A stretch of 44,136 bases of DNA from Beijerinckiaceae bacterium (GTDB taxonomy: Bacteria; Pseudomonadota; Alphaproteobacteria; Rhizobiales; Beijerinckiaceae). The position numbers and the translations under genes are program-made. Each line of letters begins with the position of its first letter. Position 1 is the first letter of the stretch. The notes beneath the pieces are model-generated. The model worked only from the letters and a program-made list of their open reading frames with translations. It was not told the DNA's origin and made no database searches. Below, in pieces: positions 17,828-26,323 of this stretch. The stretch lies in the NCBI GenBank assembly GCA_027531565.1, contig JAPZSB010000012.1, positions 1 through 44,136 on the forward strand, in the 5' to 3' direction.

Positions 17828-18499
17828 CTACACCCCCTCCAGCCCCTCGAGCCCTTTTCGCACCGAAACCGGGGGGAAACCGGGATATTCGTCCGGCTGG
17901 CCGGTCCGGTTGATCCAGAACGCGCGCCAGCCACAGGCGCTGGCGCCGGCAACATCCCAGCGGTTCGACGAGGCGAAGGTGATCTCCCCCGGCGCGCCGG
18001 CCCCGGCCTCGCGCGCGGCATGGGCATAGACGGCCGGGTGCGGCTTGAAGCAGCCGACCGGCTCCACGGTCACGATCCCCGCAAGCAATGGCCCGATTCC
18101 CGCTGCCGTCACCGCCGCGTCGATCATCCCGCGGGTGCCGTTGGTGAAGATGAAGGCGCGATGCCCGCCGGCCTTCAGCGCCTGCAGAAGCGGGATCACG
18201 TCCGGATAGGCATCGAGCCGCTGGTAGGCCGCCAGCAGGGCCGCGCGCAGGGCCGGATCGGCGATGCCATGCCGGGCCAGGGCAAAATCGAGCGCGGCCG
18301 CAGTCAGGGCGGCGAAATCCGCCGCCGCGCCGCCGGCCTTGCCCATCAGGCTCAGCGTCCAGGTATATTCGAGCTGCTTCACCCGCCACAGCTGGCTGAC
18401 GGAGTCGGCCTTCGGGCCGAGCGCCTGCCCGGCCTTCGCCACGGCGCTGTGGACATCGAACAGCGTGCCATAGGCGTCGAACATGAAAATGCGGGACAT
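17828..18499 (-). CDS. HAD-superfamily (S)-2-haloacid dehalogenase, type II
   Basis: The 223-residue protein shows the HAD motifs: nucleophile D8 in FMFDAYGTLFDV, FIFTNGTRG as motif II, the lysine in VGCFKPHPAVY, and SNRWDVAGASACGW as motif IV. The SSNxWDxxGA form of motif IV and the FDAYGTL start are typical of type II L-2-haloacid dehalogenases, which hydrolyse short haloalkanoic acids. Many such family members act on other phosphorylated or halogenated metabolites, so substrate is inferred. GAGGAAG sits before the ATG. It is divergent from the aminotransferase gene and has no partner in its own operon. Confidence 0.85.
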   Translation of the reverse strand: MSRIFMFDAYGTLFDVHSAVAKAGQALGPKADSVSQLWRVKQLEYTWTLSLMGKAGGAAADFAALTAAALDFALARHGIADPALRAALLAAYQRLDAYPDVIPLLQALKAGGHRAFIFTNGTRGMIDAAVTAAGIGPLLAGIVTVEPVGCFKPHPAVYAHAAREAGAGAPGEITFASSNRWDVAGASACGWRAFWINRTGQPDEYPGFPPVSVRKGLEGLEGV

Positions 18500-18639
18500 C
18501 GCTTCCTCGTGATCTTTTGTTTCGTGCGCCGGCGAAGGAAGAAAAAATTTCTGCCATCCCGGCCGCTTCCGATTGACCGACCCGGGGGGAGACTATCGAA
18601 TGCCTCGTGAAATCCAATTCCTCTCTTCCGGAGTGCAGC

Positions 18640-19494
18640 ATGGCCTGGTCGGAAACCTGGACCTATTTCAACGGCGACTGGCACGAGGGCAACCCGCCTA
18701 TCGTCGGCCCGCGCAGCCACGGCTTCTGGCTGGCTTCGTCGGTTTTCGATGGTGGCCGCGTCTTCGAAGGCACGATGCCGGATATCGAGCTGCATGCGAA
18801 GCGGGTGATCCGCTCCGCCGCCGGCATCGGCCTCAACGCGCCGGTCGATCCGGAAACGATTGTCGGCCTCGCCCGTGACGGCGTGAAGAAATTTGCCCCG
18901 GGCACGGCGCTCTATGTCAAGCCGATGATCTGGGGCGAGGGCGACAAGGGCTCTGCCATCCTGCCGGATCCGGATGATTCCCGTTTCCTGCTCTGCCTCT
19001 TCGCCGCGCCGATGCCGGAACCGAAGGGCGGGGCGATCACGCTGTCGCCTTTCCGGCGCCCGACCATCGAATGCATGCCCACGGATTCGAAGGCCGGCTG
19101 CCTCTATCCCAACAACGCCCGCGCCCTGCGCGAGGCGAAATCGCGCGGCTTCGACAATGCGCTGGTGCGGGATTTCCTCGGCAATGTCGCCGAGCTGACC
19201 ACCGCCAACATCTTCATGGCAAAGGATGGCGTGGTCTACACGCCGGAGGCGAATTCCTCCTTCCTCAACGGCATCACCCGCCAGCGGGTGATCCGGCTCC
19301 TGCGCGACAGCGGGGTGACGGTGGTCGAGAAATCGCTGACCTATGCCGATTTCGAGACGGCGGACGAGATCTTCCAGTCCGGCAATTACGCGAAGGTCCT
19401 GCCCATCACCCGCATCGACGGGCGCGATCTCCAGCCCGGCCCCTTCTTCGCCAAGGCCCGGCAGGCGTACTGGGATTTCGCCCATGCCGGCTGA
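18640..19494 (+). CDS. Class IV aminotransferase, branched-chain type (IlvE-like)
   Basis: PLP enzyme of 284 residues with fold type IV. The PLP lysine is in TDSKAGCLYPNNARALREA, aligned with the KAGGNY-like region of E. coli IlvE. The downstream segment NVAELTTANIFMAKDGVVYT corresponds to the family's SEGxGxNIF cofactor-binding loop, and NGITRQRVIRL follows. It most likely transfers amino groups to or from branched-chain 2-oxoacids, but D-amino-acid aminotransferases share the fold. Start at 18640 has GGAG upstream and begins MAWSETWTYFNGDW; a frame extension to 18607 is less likely. It lies ten bases before an EamA transporter and is probably co-transcribed. Confidence 0.85.
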   Translation: MAWSETWTYFNGDWHEGNPPIVGPRSHGFWLASSVFDGGRVFEGTMPDIELHAKRVIRSAAGIGLNAPVDPETIVGLARDGVKKFAPGTALYVKPMIWGEGDKGSAILPDPDDSRFLLCLFAAPMPEPKGGAITLSPFRRPTIECMPTDSKAGCLYPNNARALREAKSRGFDNALVRDFLGNVAELTTANIFMAKDGVVYTPEANSSFLNGITRQRVIRLLRDSGVTVVEKSLTYADFETADEIFQSGNYAKVLPITRIDGRDLQPGPFFAKARQAYWDFAHAG

Positions 19495-19504
19495 GACCTG
19501 AACG

Positions 19505-20419
19505 ATGGCCGATCCCTATGAACCGCCGCAGCAGAGCAAGCCTCTCGCGCTTGCACTGCTGGTCATCACGACGGTTCTCTTCGCCGTGGGGGACACGATC
19601 GCCAAGCTGGCGGTCACCACGGTGCCGCCGGCGCAGATCCTCTTCGTCCGCTGCGTGATCGTGGTCGCGATCACGGTGCCCTATGTCTGGTGGCGGCGCG
19701 GACCGGAAGCATTCCGCAGCCAGCACCCGAAGACGCAGGTCTTCCGGGGCGTCGCCATCCTCGTCTCCTCGCTGCTTTTCGTCAGCGGCCTGTCCTATCT
19801 GCCGCTGGCGGATACCAGCGCCATCAACTTCATCTGGCCGGTGCTGATCACGGTCTTCTCGGTAATCATCCTGAAGGAGCAGGTCGGCATCCGGCGCTGG
19901 GGCGCGACGCTGGTCGGCTTTGCCGGGATGCTGCTCATCATCCGGCCCGGAACCAGCGCCTTCCAGATGGCGGCCCTGCTGCCGATCGGCGCCGCGATCG
20001 CCTGGTCGATGGCGGCGGTCGTCACCCGCTCCGTTTCCTCGCGGGACCGCGCCGAGACCACCCTCGTCTGGACCAGCCTGACCATGCTGGCCGGGGCCTG
20101 CCTCATCATTCCCTTCTACTGGACAGATCCGACGCCGCGGGAATGGCTTTTCATGGTCCTGATCGGGCTGATCTCGGTGGTCGGGCATTCGATGCTGGTC
20201 TTTGCCTATGAACGGGCGACCGCCTCGTTCCTCGCGCCGTTCGCCTATATCCAGCTGATCTGGGCAACCCTGCTCGGCTATCTTGTCTTCGGCACCCTGC
20301 CGGACGAGTGGATCGCGGCCGGCTCGGCGCTCATCGTCGCCAGCGGCGTCTATACCGTCCACCGCGAGCGGGTGCGGTATCGCGAGCGCCTGCGCAGCCT
20401 CGCCGAGCCCAGGGAATGA
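19505..20419 (+). CDS. DMT-superfamily EamA transporter
   Basis: The 304-residue inner-membrane protein has ten hydrophobic segments arranged as two EamA repeats (about residues 15-145 and 155-290). Typical features are the conserved loop AVGDTIAKLA in helix 1 and LKEQVGIRRWGATLVGFAG at the end of the first repeat, with the equivalent LVFGTLPDEWIAAGSALIV in the second. Such carriers move metabolites, often amino acids or nucleotide precursors, outward. The substrate here is unknown. Operon position behind a branched-chain-type aminotransferase hints at an amino-acid-related cargo, which is inference. The C-terminus is basic and cytoplasmic. Confidence 0.85.
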   Translation: MADPYEPPQQSKPLALALLVITTVLFAVGDTIAKLAVTTVPPAQILFVRCVIVVAITVPYVWWRRGPEAFRSQHPKTQVFRGVAILVSSLLFVSGLSYLPLADTSAINFIWPVLITVFSVIILKEQVGIRRWGATLVGFAGMLLIIRPGTSAFQMAALLPIGAAIAWSMAAVVTRSVSSRDRAETTLVWTSLTMLAGACLIIPFYWTDPTPREWLFMVLIGLISVVGHSMLVFAYERATASFLAPFAYIQLIWATLLGYLVFGTLPDEWIAAGSALIVASGVYTVHRERVRYRERLRSLAEPRE

Positions 20420-20573
20420 CGGCCGGAGCCTGTGCCAAACTGAACCACGGCCCCGCGCAGCACCTTACGGCTCCTTAAAGCCGGCCTGCTAGAACGGGTT
20501 TCGTGGCTTCGGGGCTCATGCCCCCCATTCGAATTCCCGGTGCCACCAAAGGTTCGAGACCCCTTTGACGATT

Positions 20574-20602
20574 GGCCGCGACCTTCGGGTCGCGGCCTTT
20601 CT
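20574..20602 (+). terminator. Rho-independent terminator
   Basis: Perfect 10-base-pair stem GGCCGCGACC / GGTCGCGGCC closed by a TTCG tetraloop and followed by TTTCT. It would end plus-strand transcripts. The nearest plus-strand gene stops at 20419, so about 150 bases of untranslated RNA, or a separate small RNA, precede it. Confidence 0.85.
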
Positions 20603-20617
20603 CGTTGAGGAACAGGC

Positions 20618-21082
20618 TTACTGCCCCTTCTTCTTCAGCCAGTCGCGCATGAAGGCGATTTCCTTCTCCTGCGCGGCGATGATCTCCTCGGCCAGCTTGC
20701 GCGTTTCCGGATCCTTGCCATGGGCGAGGACCACGCGCGCCATGTCGATCGCGCCCTGGTGATGGGGGATCATCCCCTTGATGAAGTCGATATCCGCATC
20801 GCCGGAGAAGCGGATATCCATGTCCTTGTGCATGCGGTCATTGGCTTCACGGAAGGCCTTGGTCGAGGCGGGCTCGTTCGCGGCGGCCGGCCGGCCGTGT
20901 TGCCCATGCTGGCCATGCTGGCCATGGCCGGGCATCGCGCCGGGGCCGGGGCCGGGCATGGCGCCCGGGCCGGGACCATGATGGCCCCCGTGATGGCCGC
21001 CATGGTGGCCGCCATGCGGCTGGGCGGAGGCGGACAGGGTGAAGAGCGCCAGCACGCAGCCGGCAAGAAGCGTCGTTTTCAT
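20618..21082 (-). CDS. DUF305 protein with His-rich N-terminus, probable metal handling
   Basis: The 154-residue exported protein has a signal peptide [20 protein letters not shown], then repeats of HGGHHGG and [18 protein letters not shown] (residues about 22-63). The C-terminal DUF305 helical domain contains the signature [19 protein letters not shown]305 proteins, including cyanobacterial CopM, bind copper or silver in the periplasm, and the added His tract favours a metal-binding role. It sits 48 bases downstream of another His/Pro-rich exported protein, likely in one operon. It faces a strong terminator from the opposite side. Metal identity is not determined. Confidence 0.85.
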   Translation of the reverse strand: MKTTLLAGCVLALFTLSASAQPHGGHHGGHHGGHHGPGPGAMPGPGPGAMPGHGQHGQHGQHGRPAAANEPASTKAFREANDRMHKDMDIRFSGDADIDFIKGMIPHHQGAIDMARVVLAHGKDPETRKLAEEIIAAQEKEIAFMRDWLKKKGQ

Positions 21083-21130
21083 GATTGTCTCCTGATCAAT
21101 AGGGAAAGCAGCCGCCCTGTGGCGGCAGGA

Positions 21131-21577
21131 TCAGGCGGGGAGGCGGGGTGGCCGCTCCTGCCGGGGCGGAGCAAGCCCTTCGCCCGGAGGCATTTCGGCC
21201 GGCCGGAGCGCCTCGATGGCGAGGCTGTGCGGCGCCGGCACATCGACCGGCCGGACGGGAACGACCATCCCGGCGGTGGCGCAATGCAGGCTGGCATGGG
21301 CCAGTTTGCTGGAAGGGGCAGGGTGGTCCGGATTCCGGTCATCCGATGCGGGGGCAACCGGCGCAGGCTCGACCGGACCCGTGTGGTGCAGTCCGTGCGC
21401 GGCCGGAAGCGGGTGTCCGGCGCGATGGCCCCCGGCATCATGGCAGGGCGGCGCCGGCTCGTTGAGGGCAGCGGCCGCATGAACAGGCCCGGCAATCATC
21501 AGCCCGTGTAGCCGCATCGGCAGCGCGAGCGCCAGAACGAGCACAGCCAGCAGGAGGGGGCGAATGCGCAACAGCAT
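21131..21577 (-). CDS. His/Pro-rich exported protein of unknown function
   Basis: The 148-residue product starts with MLLRIRPLLLAVLVLALALP, a signal peptide or anchor, and continues as a low-complexity segment rich in His, Pro, Ala and Glu (for example PPCHDAGGHRAGHPLPAAHG and a later ASLHCATAG). Two cysteines lie among the histidines. This composition and its position just upstream of the DUF305 gene suggest a metal-responsive or metal-binding protein, which is inference. The start at 21577 is chosen because the signal peptide begins there; a frame extension upstream overlaps the next gene on the other strand. The Shine-Dalgarno is poor. Confidence 0.6.
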   Translation of the reverse strand: MLLRIRPLLLAVLVLALALPMRLHGLMIAGPVHAAAALNEPAPPCHDAGGHRAGHPLPAAHGLHHTGPVEPAPVAPASDDRNPDHPAPSSKLAHASLHCATAGMVVPVRPVDVPAPHSLAIEALRPAEMPPGEGLAPPRQERPPRLPA

Positions 21578-21730
21578 CCCATAAAGATGGGGGAGGACAG
21601 GGCAGACTGCAAGTTTCGGACGCGGAGCCTCTTCACCCCATCCGGAGAATCCGGCAGGAGGGGAGCAGCAAATCGGCCCGGACGGGGCCATGTTCGGCGC
21701 TTCTGCCGGCAATCGGACAGGATGGATGCC

Positions 21731-22036
21731 ATGAAGACATTTCGTTCCGTTGCTTTCGCGCTGGCTTTCGCCGGCCTCGCCACGCCGGCTGCAGCCTGGT
21801 CGCCGCCGGCCGTCGGCACGGCCTGCGCCGGCACGCGCGGCCCCGGCCCGGAGCGGGTGGCCATTGCCGGGAACTATCTCGGCGGGCGCGCCCTCCGTCA
21901 CGGCATGGTGGATCGCAAGAGCTTCCAGGGCTGCTTCCGCTCGACGGCGGATTGCGAGCATTGGCTGGCCGGCAAGGCCCGGCATTTCCCGCTCCAGCCG
22001 GGTTTCGCCACCTGCACCCGCGTCGTTCTCCGCTGA
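21731..22036 (+). CDS. Small exported protein of unknown function
   Basis: Not recognised. The 101-residue product has a clear signal peptide (MKTFRSVAFALAFAGLATPA, cleavage near AAAW). The mature protein of about 78 residues has four cysteines (TACAGTRG, QGCFRST, DCEHW, ATCTRVV), which could make two disulfides. An ATG three codons upstream (21722) is also possible; 21731 gives the more typical signal peptide start and has AGGATG before it. It is divergent from the His/Pro-rich gene and convergent with murJ. Confidence 0.68.
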   Translation: MKTFRSVAFALAFAGLATPAAAWSPPAVGTACAGTRGPGPERVAIAGNYLGGRALRHGMVDRKSFQGCFRSTADCEHWLAGKARHFPLQPGFATCTRVVLR

Positions 22037-22057
22037 GTGTTCCTGCGCTGATCGGCG

Positions 22058-23563
22058 CTACCGGAGCCGGAGCGGCAGCCTTGCCAGCGTGAAGGCGAGC
22101 GCCACCGCGCTGGCATAGAAGATCGCGCCGATCCCGGCGATGATCGGCAGCCGGGCCAGCGGCGAGAAGCTGGCATAGGCCCGGTCCGCCGCGACGAGCA
22201 TCCCCGCCAGCAGCAGGGCCGAGACCGACAGCGCCAGGGCCGCCTTGCCGACCATCCGGTCCGGCGCGGCCTTGCCCTGCCGCTTCGCCAGCACGAACAG
22301 GATGCCGAAATTGACGATGGCACCGATCGCCGTCGCCAGAGCCAGCCCGGCCGCCCCGAGCCGGTTCCAGACGACCAGCTTGATCGCGAGATTGAGCGCG
22401 ATCGCCGTCAGCGAGGCATAGAGCGGCGTCTTCGTATCGCCGCGGGCATGGAAGCTCGCCACCATCGAGCGGATGCCGACAATCGCCGGCAGTCCCACCG
22501 CATAGGCCGCAAGCACCGCCGCGGTAGCCGCACTGGCGCGGGCATCGAAGGCGCCGCGCTCGAACAGGGCGGCCACGATCACCTCGGGGATCGCGAGGAA
22601 GCCGGCGAAGAACGGCGCGGCCAGCAGCCAGCTCAGCACCAGCGCGCGGTTCTGCTGGGCATGGGCTTGGTCCGGCTTTCCCTCGGCGATCAGGCGGCTC
22701 ATCTCCGGCAGCAGCACCGTGCCGGCGGCAATGCCGATCACCCCGATGGGCAGCTGGTAGAGCCGGTCGGCGTAATAGAGCGCCGAGGCCCCGCCCTGCG
22801 GCAGGAAGGTGACGAGGATCGTATCGGCGAACATCGCGATCTGCACGCCCGCCGCGCCGATCACCGCCGGTCCGAAGGCGCGGAAGAAAGCCCGCACATC
22901 GGCATCGAGCCGGGGCCGGGCCGGCGGGGCGATCAGCCCGGCGCGCCAGGCGGCGAAGCCGAGCAGCGCCGCTTCGAGGAAGCCGGCCAGCAGCACGCCC
23001 CAGGCGGCGGCATGGGCGAGGGTGGTGAAGGCCGCCCCGGCCAGCAGGGTGGAAATCATCGCGAGGTTGAGCAGGACCGGCGCCGCCGCCCCGGCGACGA
23101 AGCGCTTCTCGGCATTGAGAACGCCGGTCCAGAGCACGACGAGGGTGATCAGCGCGAGATAGGGAAAGGTGATCCGGGTCAGCTCGGTCGCCAGCGCCAT
23201 CGCGCCCGGCCGGCCGGCAAAACCCGGCGCGAGCAGCCCGACAAAACCGGGCGTGAAGGCCAGCACCAGCCCCAGCAGCAGGAGCTGCGTCATCAGCACG
23301 AGGCTGAGGATCCGCCCCTGGAACAGGGCAGCCGCCGCCTCGCCGGATTGCGTGCGGAGGCGGGTATAGGCGGGAATGAAGGCGGTGGAGAAGGCGCCCT
23401 CGGCGAAGATCGCGCGGAAATGGTTCGGCAGCCGGAACGCGACGGCAAAGGCATCCATCAGCAGCCCGGCCCCGAGCACCCGCGCGAGCAGGATATCGCG
23501 CAGGAACCCGGTCAGCCGGGAGAGGAGCGTCCAGGCCCCGACGGAGAGGAAGGCGCGGATCAT
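22058..23563 (-). CDS. murJ: Lipid II flippase MurJ (MviN family)
   Basis: The 501-residue protein has about fourteen membrane helices and belongs to the MOP exporter superfamily. It starts with the MurJ-typical LTLLSR-like WTLLSRLTGFLRDILLARVL and RLPNHFRAIFAEGAFSTAFI, which contains the family's arginine and acidic residues. VASFHARGDTKTPLYASL in the second half corresponds to another conserved MurJ stretch. MurJ moves lipid-linked peptidoglycan precursor across the inner membrane. It lies 21 bases downstream of a GT2 glycosyltransferase gene on the same strand, almost certainly the same operon. In this setting it could serve peptidoglycan or, less likely, another polyprenol-linked glycan. 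Confidence 0.93.
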   Translation of the reverse strand: MIRAFLSVGAWTLLSRLTGFLRDILLARVLGAGLLMDAFAVAFRLPNHFRAIFAEGAFSTAFIPAYTRLRTQSGEAAAALFQGRILSLVLMTQLLLLGLVLAFTPGFVGLLAPGFAGRPGAMALATELTRITFPYLALITLVVLWTGVLNAEKRFVAGAAAPVLLNLAMISTLLAGAAFTTLAHAAAWGVLLAGFLEAALLGFAAWRAGLIAPPARPRLDADVRAFFRAFGPAVIGAAGVQIAMFADTILVTFLPQGGASALYYADRLYQLPIGVIGIAAGTVLLPEMSRLIAEGKPDQAHAQQNRALVLSWLLAAPFFAGFLAIPEVIVAALFERGAFDARASAATAAVLAAYAVGLPAIVGIRSMVASFHARGDTKTPLYASLTAIALNLAIKLVVWNRLGAAGLALATAIGAIVNFGILFVLAKRQGKAAPDRMVGKAALALSVSALLLAGMLVAADRAYASFSPLARLPIIAGIGAIFYASAVALAFTLARLPLRLR

Positions 23564-23584
23564 CGAGGCCGCGCTCCCGGCGGC

Positions 23585-24604
23585 TCAGCCGGAAGGCGGC
23601 ACCGCATCGGGCGCGCTGCCCGTCGCCTGCATCCGCGCGGTCCCGGCTTCCCTCGATCCATGCCGCCCTCCGACCTCCTCCGCCACGATATAGAGCGGCC
23701 GCCGTTTCACCTCGGCGAAGATTCGGCCGACATATTCGCCGATCACGCCGAGAAACACGAGTTGAATGCCGGAAAAGAACATGACGGAGACGATCAGGCT
23801 GGGGAAGCCGGGCACATCGACGCCCAGCACCATCGTGCGGAGCAGCATGGTGATCGCGTAGGTGAAGGCGAAGATCGAGATGCCGAGGCCGATATAGGTG
23901 GCAAGCTTGAGCGGCAGGGTGGAGAAGGAAGAGAGGCCATCAAACGCGAACCGCGTGAGCTGGCGATAGCCCCATTTCGACGTGCCGTGCAGGCGCTCCT
24001 GCACCTCGAACGGCACCCCGATGGATTTGAACCCGACCCAGGCATAGAGCCCCTTCGAGAAGCGCGCCCGCTCGCCGAGGCGGCGCAGGGCCTCCACCAC
24101 CTTGCGGTCCATCAGGCGGTAATCGCCCGCGCCCGGCGGCAGCGGCGTTTCGCCGAACCGCGCGAACAGCGTGTAGAATTTCTCGGTCATCCAGCGCCGG
24201 ATCGGCCCATCGGTCGAGCGGTCGACGCGCTGGCCATAGACCATGTCATACCCCTCGCGCCATTTCGCCACGAAGGTGGCGATCGTCTCCGGCGGATGCT
24301 GGAGATCGGCATCGATCATCACCACCGCCCGGCCATGCGCATGGTCGAGCCCGGCCGCAAGCGCGATCTCCTTGCCGAAATTCCGGCTGAAGGACACGGC
24401 CCGCAACCGGCTGTCCGATTCGGCGGCACGGCGGATCCGCGCCAGCGTGTCATCCCGCGAGCCGTCATCGACGAAGATGATCTCGAAACTCGCGACGCAG
24501 CCCTCCAGCACCGGCACCAGCGCGCCGACAAGCGCCTCGATATTCTCGCCCTCGTTGAAGACGGGAACCACGACCGACAATTCGGGCTGGAGGCGATGCG
24601 GCAT
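23585..24604 (-). CDS. GT2 polyprenyl-phosphate glycosyltransferase with two C-terminal membrane helices
   Basis: The 339-residue protein starts MPHRLQPELSVVVPVFNEGE, the GT2 nucleotide-sugar strand, with VDDGSRDDT and the metal-binding DADLQHPPE. PGAGDYRLMDRKVVEAL and the C-terminal pair of hydrophobic segments (about 235-260 and 270-295) match the GtrB/DPM1/ArnC-like group, which transfers a sugar from a nucleotide donor to undecaprenyl phosphate. The donor sugar is unknown. It is the first gene of an operon with murJ and is divergent from a ChbG/HpnK deacetylase. The start at 24604 was chosen because the conserved domain begins there; 24706 is the longer alternative and lies within the divergent promoter region. 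Confidence 0.87.
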   Translation of the reverse strand: MPHRLQPELSVVVPVFNEGENIEALVGALVPVLEGCVASFEIIFVDDGSRDDTLARIRRAAESDSRLRAVSFSRNFGKEIALAAGLDHAHGRAVVMIDADLQHPPETIATFVAKWREGYDMVYGQRVDRSTDGPIRRWMTEKFYTLFARFGETPLPPGAGDYRLMDRKVVEALRRLGERARFSKGLYAWVGFKSIGVPFEVQERLHGTSKWGYRQLTRFAFDGLSSFSTLPLKLATYIGLGISIFAFTYAITMLLRTMVLGVDVPGFPSLIVSVMFFSGIQLVFLGVIGEYVGRIFAEVKRRPLYIVAEEVGGRHGSREAGTARMQATGSAPDAVPPSG

Positions 24605-24719
24605 GTTCAGGCTCGGTTTGGCGACAGGACGGCTTCCCGCCGGGCGGCAGGCAGGGTAAGCCCCTGAAGCCGGCCGGCATTCCCCTGTTACTCGCATGGG
24701 CCGCATGAATGGAAGCTTG

Positions 24720-25556
24720 ATGGTGCCGCTCGTTCTCTGCGCCGATGACTACGCGATGACACCCGCCGTCAGCCGGGGCATTCTCGCGCTGCTCGAAGCC
24801 GGGCGGATCACCGCCACTGGCGCCATGACCAACCGCCCTTCCTGGCCGGAAGCCGCGCCGGAACTCCGCGCCTTTGCCGGCCGCGCCGATCTCGGCCTCC
24901 ATCTCTCGCTGACCTGCGGCGAATCCCTGACCGCCGGCGAGGGCTGGACCGCGAACCGCGCCCAGCCGAAGCTGCCGGCCCTGCTCGCCCGCGCGCTCTC
25001 CGGCACGCTGCCGCTCGACGCGATCATGCGCGAGATCGAGGCCCAGCTCGACGCGTTCGAGCAGGCCATGGGCATGCGCCCCGATTTCGTCGATGGCCAC
25101 CAGCATGTCCATGCCCTGCCGGGCATCCGCCGCGCCCTGCTGGCGGTGCTGGCCCGGCGGTATCCCGGCCGCGAGCCCTGGATCCGCGATCCCGGCGACC
25201 GGCTCGCCGCGATCCGCGCCCGGGGCCGCTTCTCCCGCAAGGCCTGGCTCCTCGCGCGGCTGGCCGGGCCGTTCGGCCGCCGCATGGCCGAAGCCGGCTT
25301 CCGGCTCAATCAGGGATTCGCGGGCTATTCCGCCTTCGACCCGGCGGCTGATTACGGTGCCGATTTCGCAAGCTACCTCGTCGCGCCCGGCCCGGCCCAT
25401 CTGGTCATGTGCCATCCCGGCGAGGTGGATGACGCCCTCCGCGCCCTCGACCCCGCCACGGACAGCCGCCTGACGGAGCTGGCCTTCTTCCGCTCGGATC
25501 GCTTCGACGAGATCTGTTCGGCTGCGGGGATGCAGCTGGCGCGGATGGCGGGGTAG
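24720..25556 (+). CDS. ChbG/HpnK-family carbohydrate deacetylase
   Basis: The 278-residue protein shows the YdjC/ChbG pattern: LCADDYAMTPAVSRG (metal Asp), DLGLHLSLTCGE (metal His), DGHQHVHALPG (metal and catalytic His) and LVMCHPGE near the end. Family members remove acetyl groups from chitobiose (ChbG) or from N-acetylglucosaminyl hopanoids (HpnK). The name HpnK was given in hopanoid loci, but no hopanoid gene is in this window, so only the family is claimed. GGAAG precedes the ATG at 24720; two earlier in-frame ATGs (24696, 24705) are less well placed. It is divergent from the GT2-murJ operon, suggesting work on the same lipid-linked sugar. Confidence 0.85.
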   Translation: MVPLVLCADDYAMTPAVSRGILALLEAGRITATGAMTNRPSWPEAAPELRAFAGRADLGLHLSLTCGESLTAGEGWTANRAQPKLPALLARALSGTLPLDAIMREIEAQLDAFEQAMGMRPDFVDGHQHVHALPGIRRALLAVLARRYPGREPWIRDPGDRLAAIRARGRFSRKAWLLARLAGPFGRRMAEAGFRLNQGFAGYSAFDPAADYGADFASYLVAPGPAHLVMCHPGEVDDALRALDPATDSRLTELAFFRSDRFDEICSAAGMQLARMAG

Positions 25557-25581
25557 GGGCAGCACACGAGCGTTCCGTTTT

Positions 25582-25765
25582 CCGTCATGGCCGGGCTTGG
25601 CCCGGCCATCCATGACTTCCCATGTGAATGGCCAGCCATGAGAGCGGCCAAGTCATGGATGCCCGCCCCGAGGGCGGGCATGACGTCGAGGACTCCAGCG
25701 AGCCTCCCCGCCTCTCCCCATCGGGGAGAGGCCGACGGCGCGCAGCGACGGCGGGTGAGGGGGCA
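25582..25765. repeat. Composite intergenic element (type B plus type A), second copy
   Basis: Type B lies at 25582-25685: TCATGGCCGGGC-TTG-GCCCGGCCAT, a longer spacer, then TGCCCGCCCCGAGGGCGGGCA, bracketed by ATCCATGACTT and AAGTCATGGAT. A CTCCAGCGAGCCTCCC linker leads into a type A hairpin CTCTCCCC/GGGGAGAG and a GGCGGGTGAGGGG tail ending near 25765. It lies between two plus-strand genes; the remaining 110 bases before the next start contain no recognisable site. Confidence 0.8.
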
Positions 25766-25874
25766 ATGCGACGCGCGGATGATGGGGCCCCGGGAAGGCA
25801 TGACATTCCCGGCCAAACCGGCCACGCTTCCCGGACGATTCCCTTGCCCCTGATTCCCAAACCCGAGTGCGCCC

Positions 25875-26228
25875 ATGCCCGCCATCAACCCTGCCTATCT
25901 CTGGCCGATCCTGCTGCTGCTGGCCTCCAATGTCTTCATGACGCTGGCCTGGTATGGCCATCTGAAGTTCAAGACGACGGCCCTGCCGATCGTCATCCTC
26001 GCGAGCTGGGGCATCGCCTTCATCGAATATTGTCTCGCCGTGCCGGCGAACCGGATGGGCCACGCGGTCTATTCCGCCGCCGAGCTGAAAACGATCCAGG
26101 AAGTGATCACGCTCATCGTCTTCGCCGGCTTTTCCGTGCTCTATCTCGGCGAGAAGCTGACGCTGAACCACGGCATCGGCTTCGCGCTGATCTGTGCCGG
26201 CGCCTGGTTCGTATTCCAGGCCAAGTGA
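25875..26228 (+). CDS. DMT-family protein, DUF486 type
   Basis: The 117-residue protein has four hydrophobic helices (for example PILLLLASNVFMTLAWYGHL at the N-terminus and GIGFALICAGAWFVF at the end), with AFIEYCLAVPANRMG in the middle. This is the short DUF486 group of the drug/metabolite transporter superfamily; such small units would have to pair to form a full carrier. Substrate unknown. It follows the repeat-filled gap after the deacetylase gene and precedes a small plus-strand gene by about 95 bases. No strong ribosome-binding site is apparent. Confidence 0.83.
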   Translation: MPAINPAYLWPILLLLASNVFMTLAWYGHLKFKTTALPIVILASWGIAFIEYCLAVPANRMGHAVYSAAELKTIQEVITLIVFAGFSVLYLGEKLTLNHGIGFALICAGAWFVFQAK

Positions 26229-26323
26229 CGCTCTCCGCCAAGGGGAGGATTGCGGCCCGGCCTTCCGGGCTGTTAAGGGAAGCCATCGCCGGAATCGTTC
26301 GGCACGCGGTGAGGAGACGCATC

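Noticed and set aside
20500-20550. A tRNA or tmRNA 3' end (TTCGAATTC followed by GGTGCCACCA)
   Set aside because: The bases flanking TTCGAAT do not pair into a T-stem, no matching 5' acceptor strand is found, and there is no tag reading frame or permuted tmRNA body before the terminator at 20574.
22448-24667. A 739-residue plus-strand gene
   Set aside because: It is the antisense shadow of murJ and the GT2 gene, with highly charged low-complexity content (repeated Glu, Arg, Gln, Gly) and no domain.
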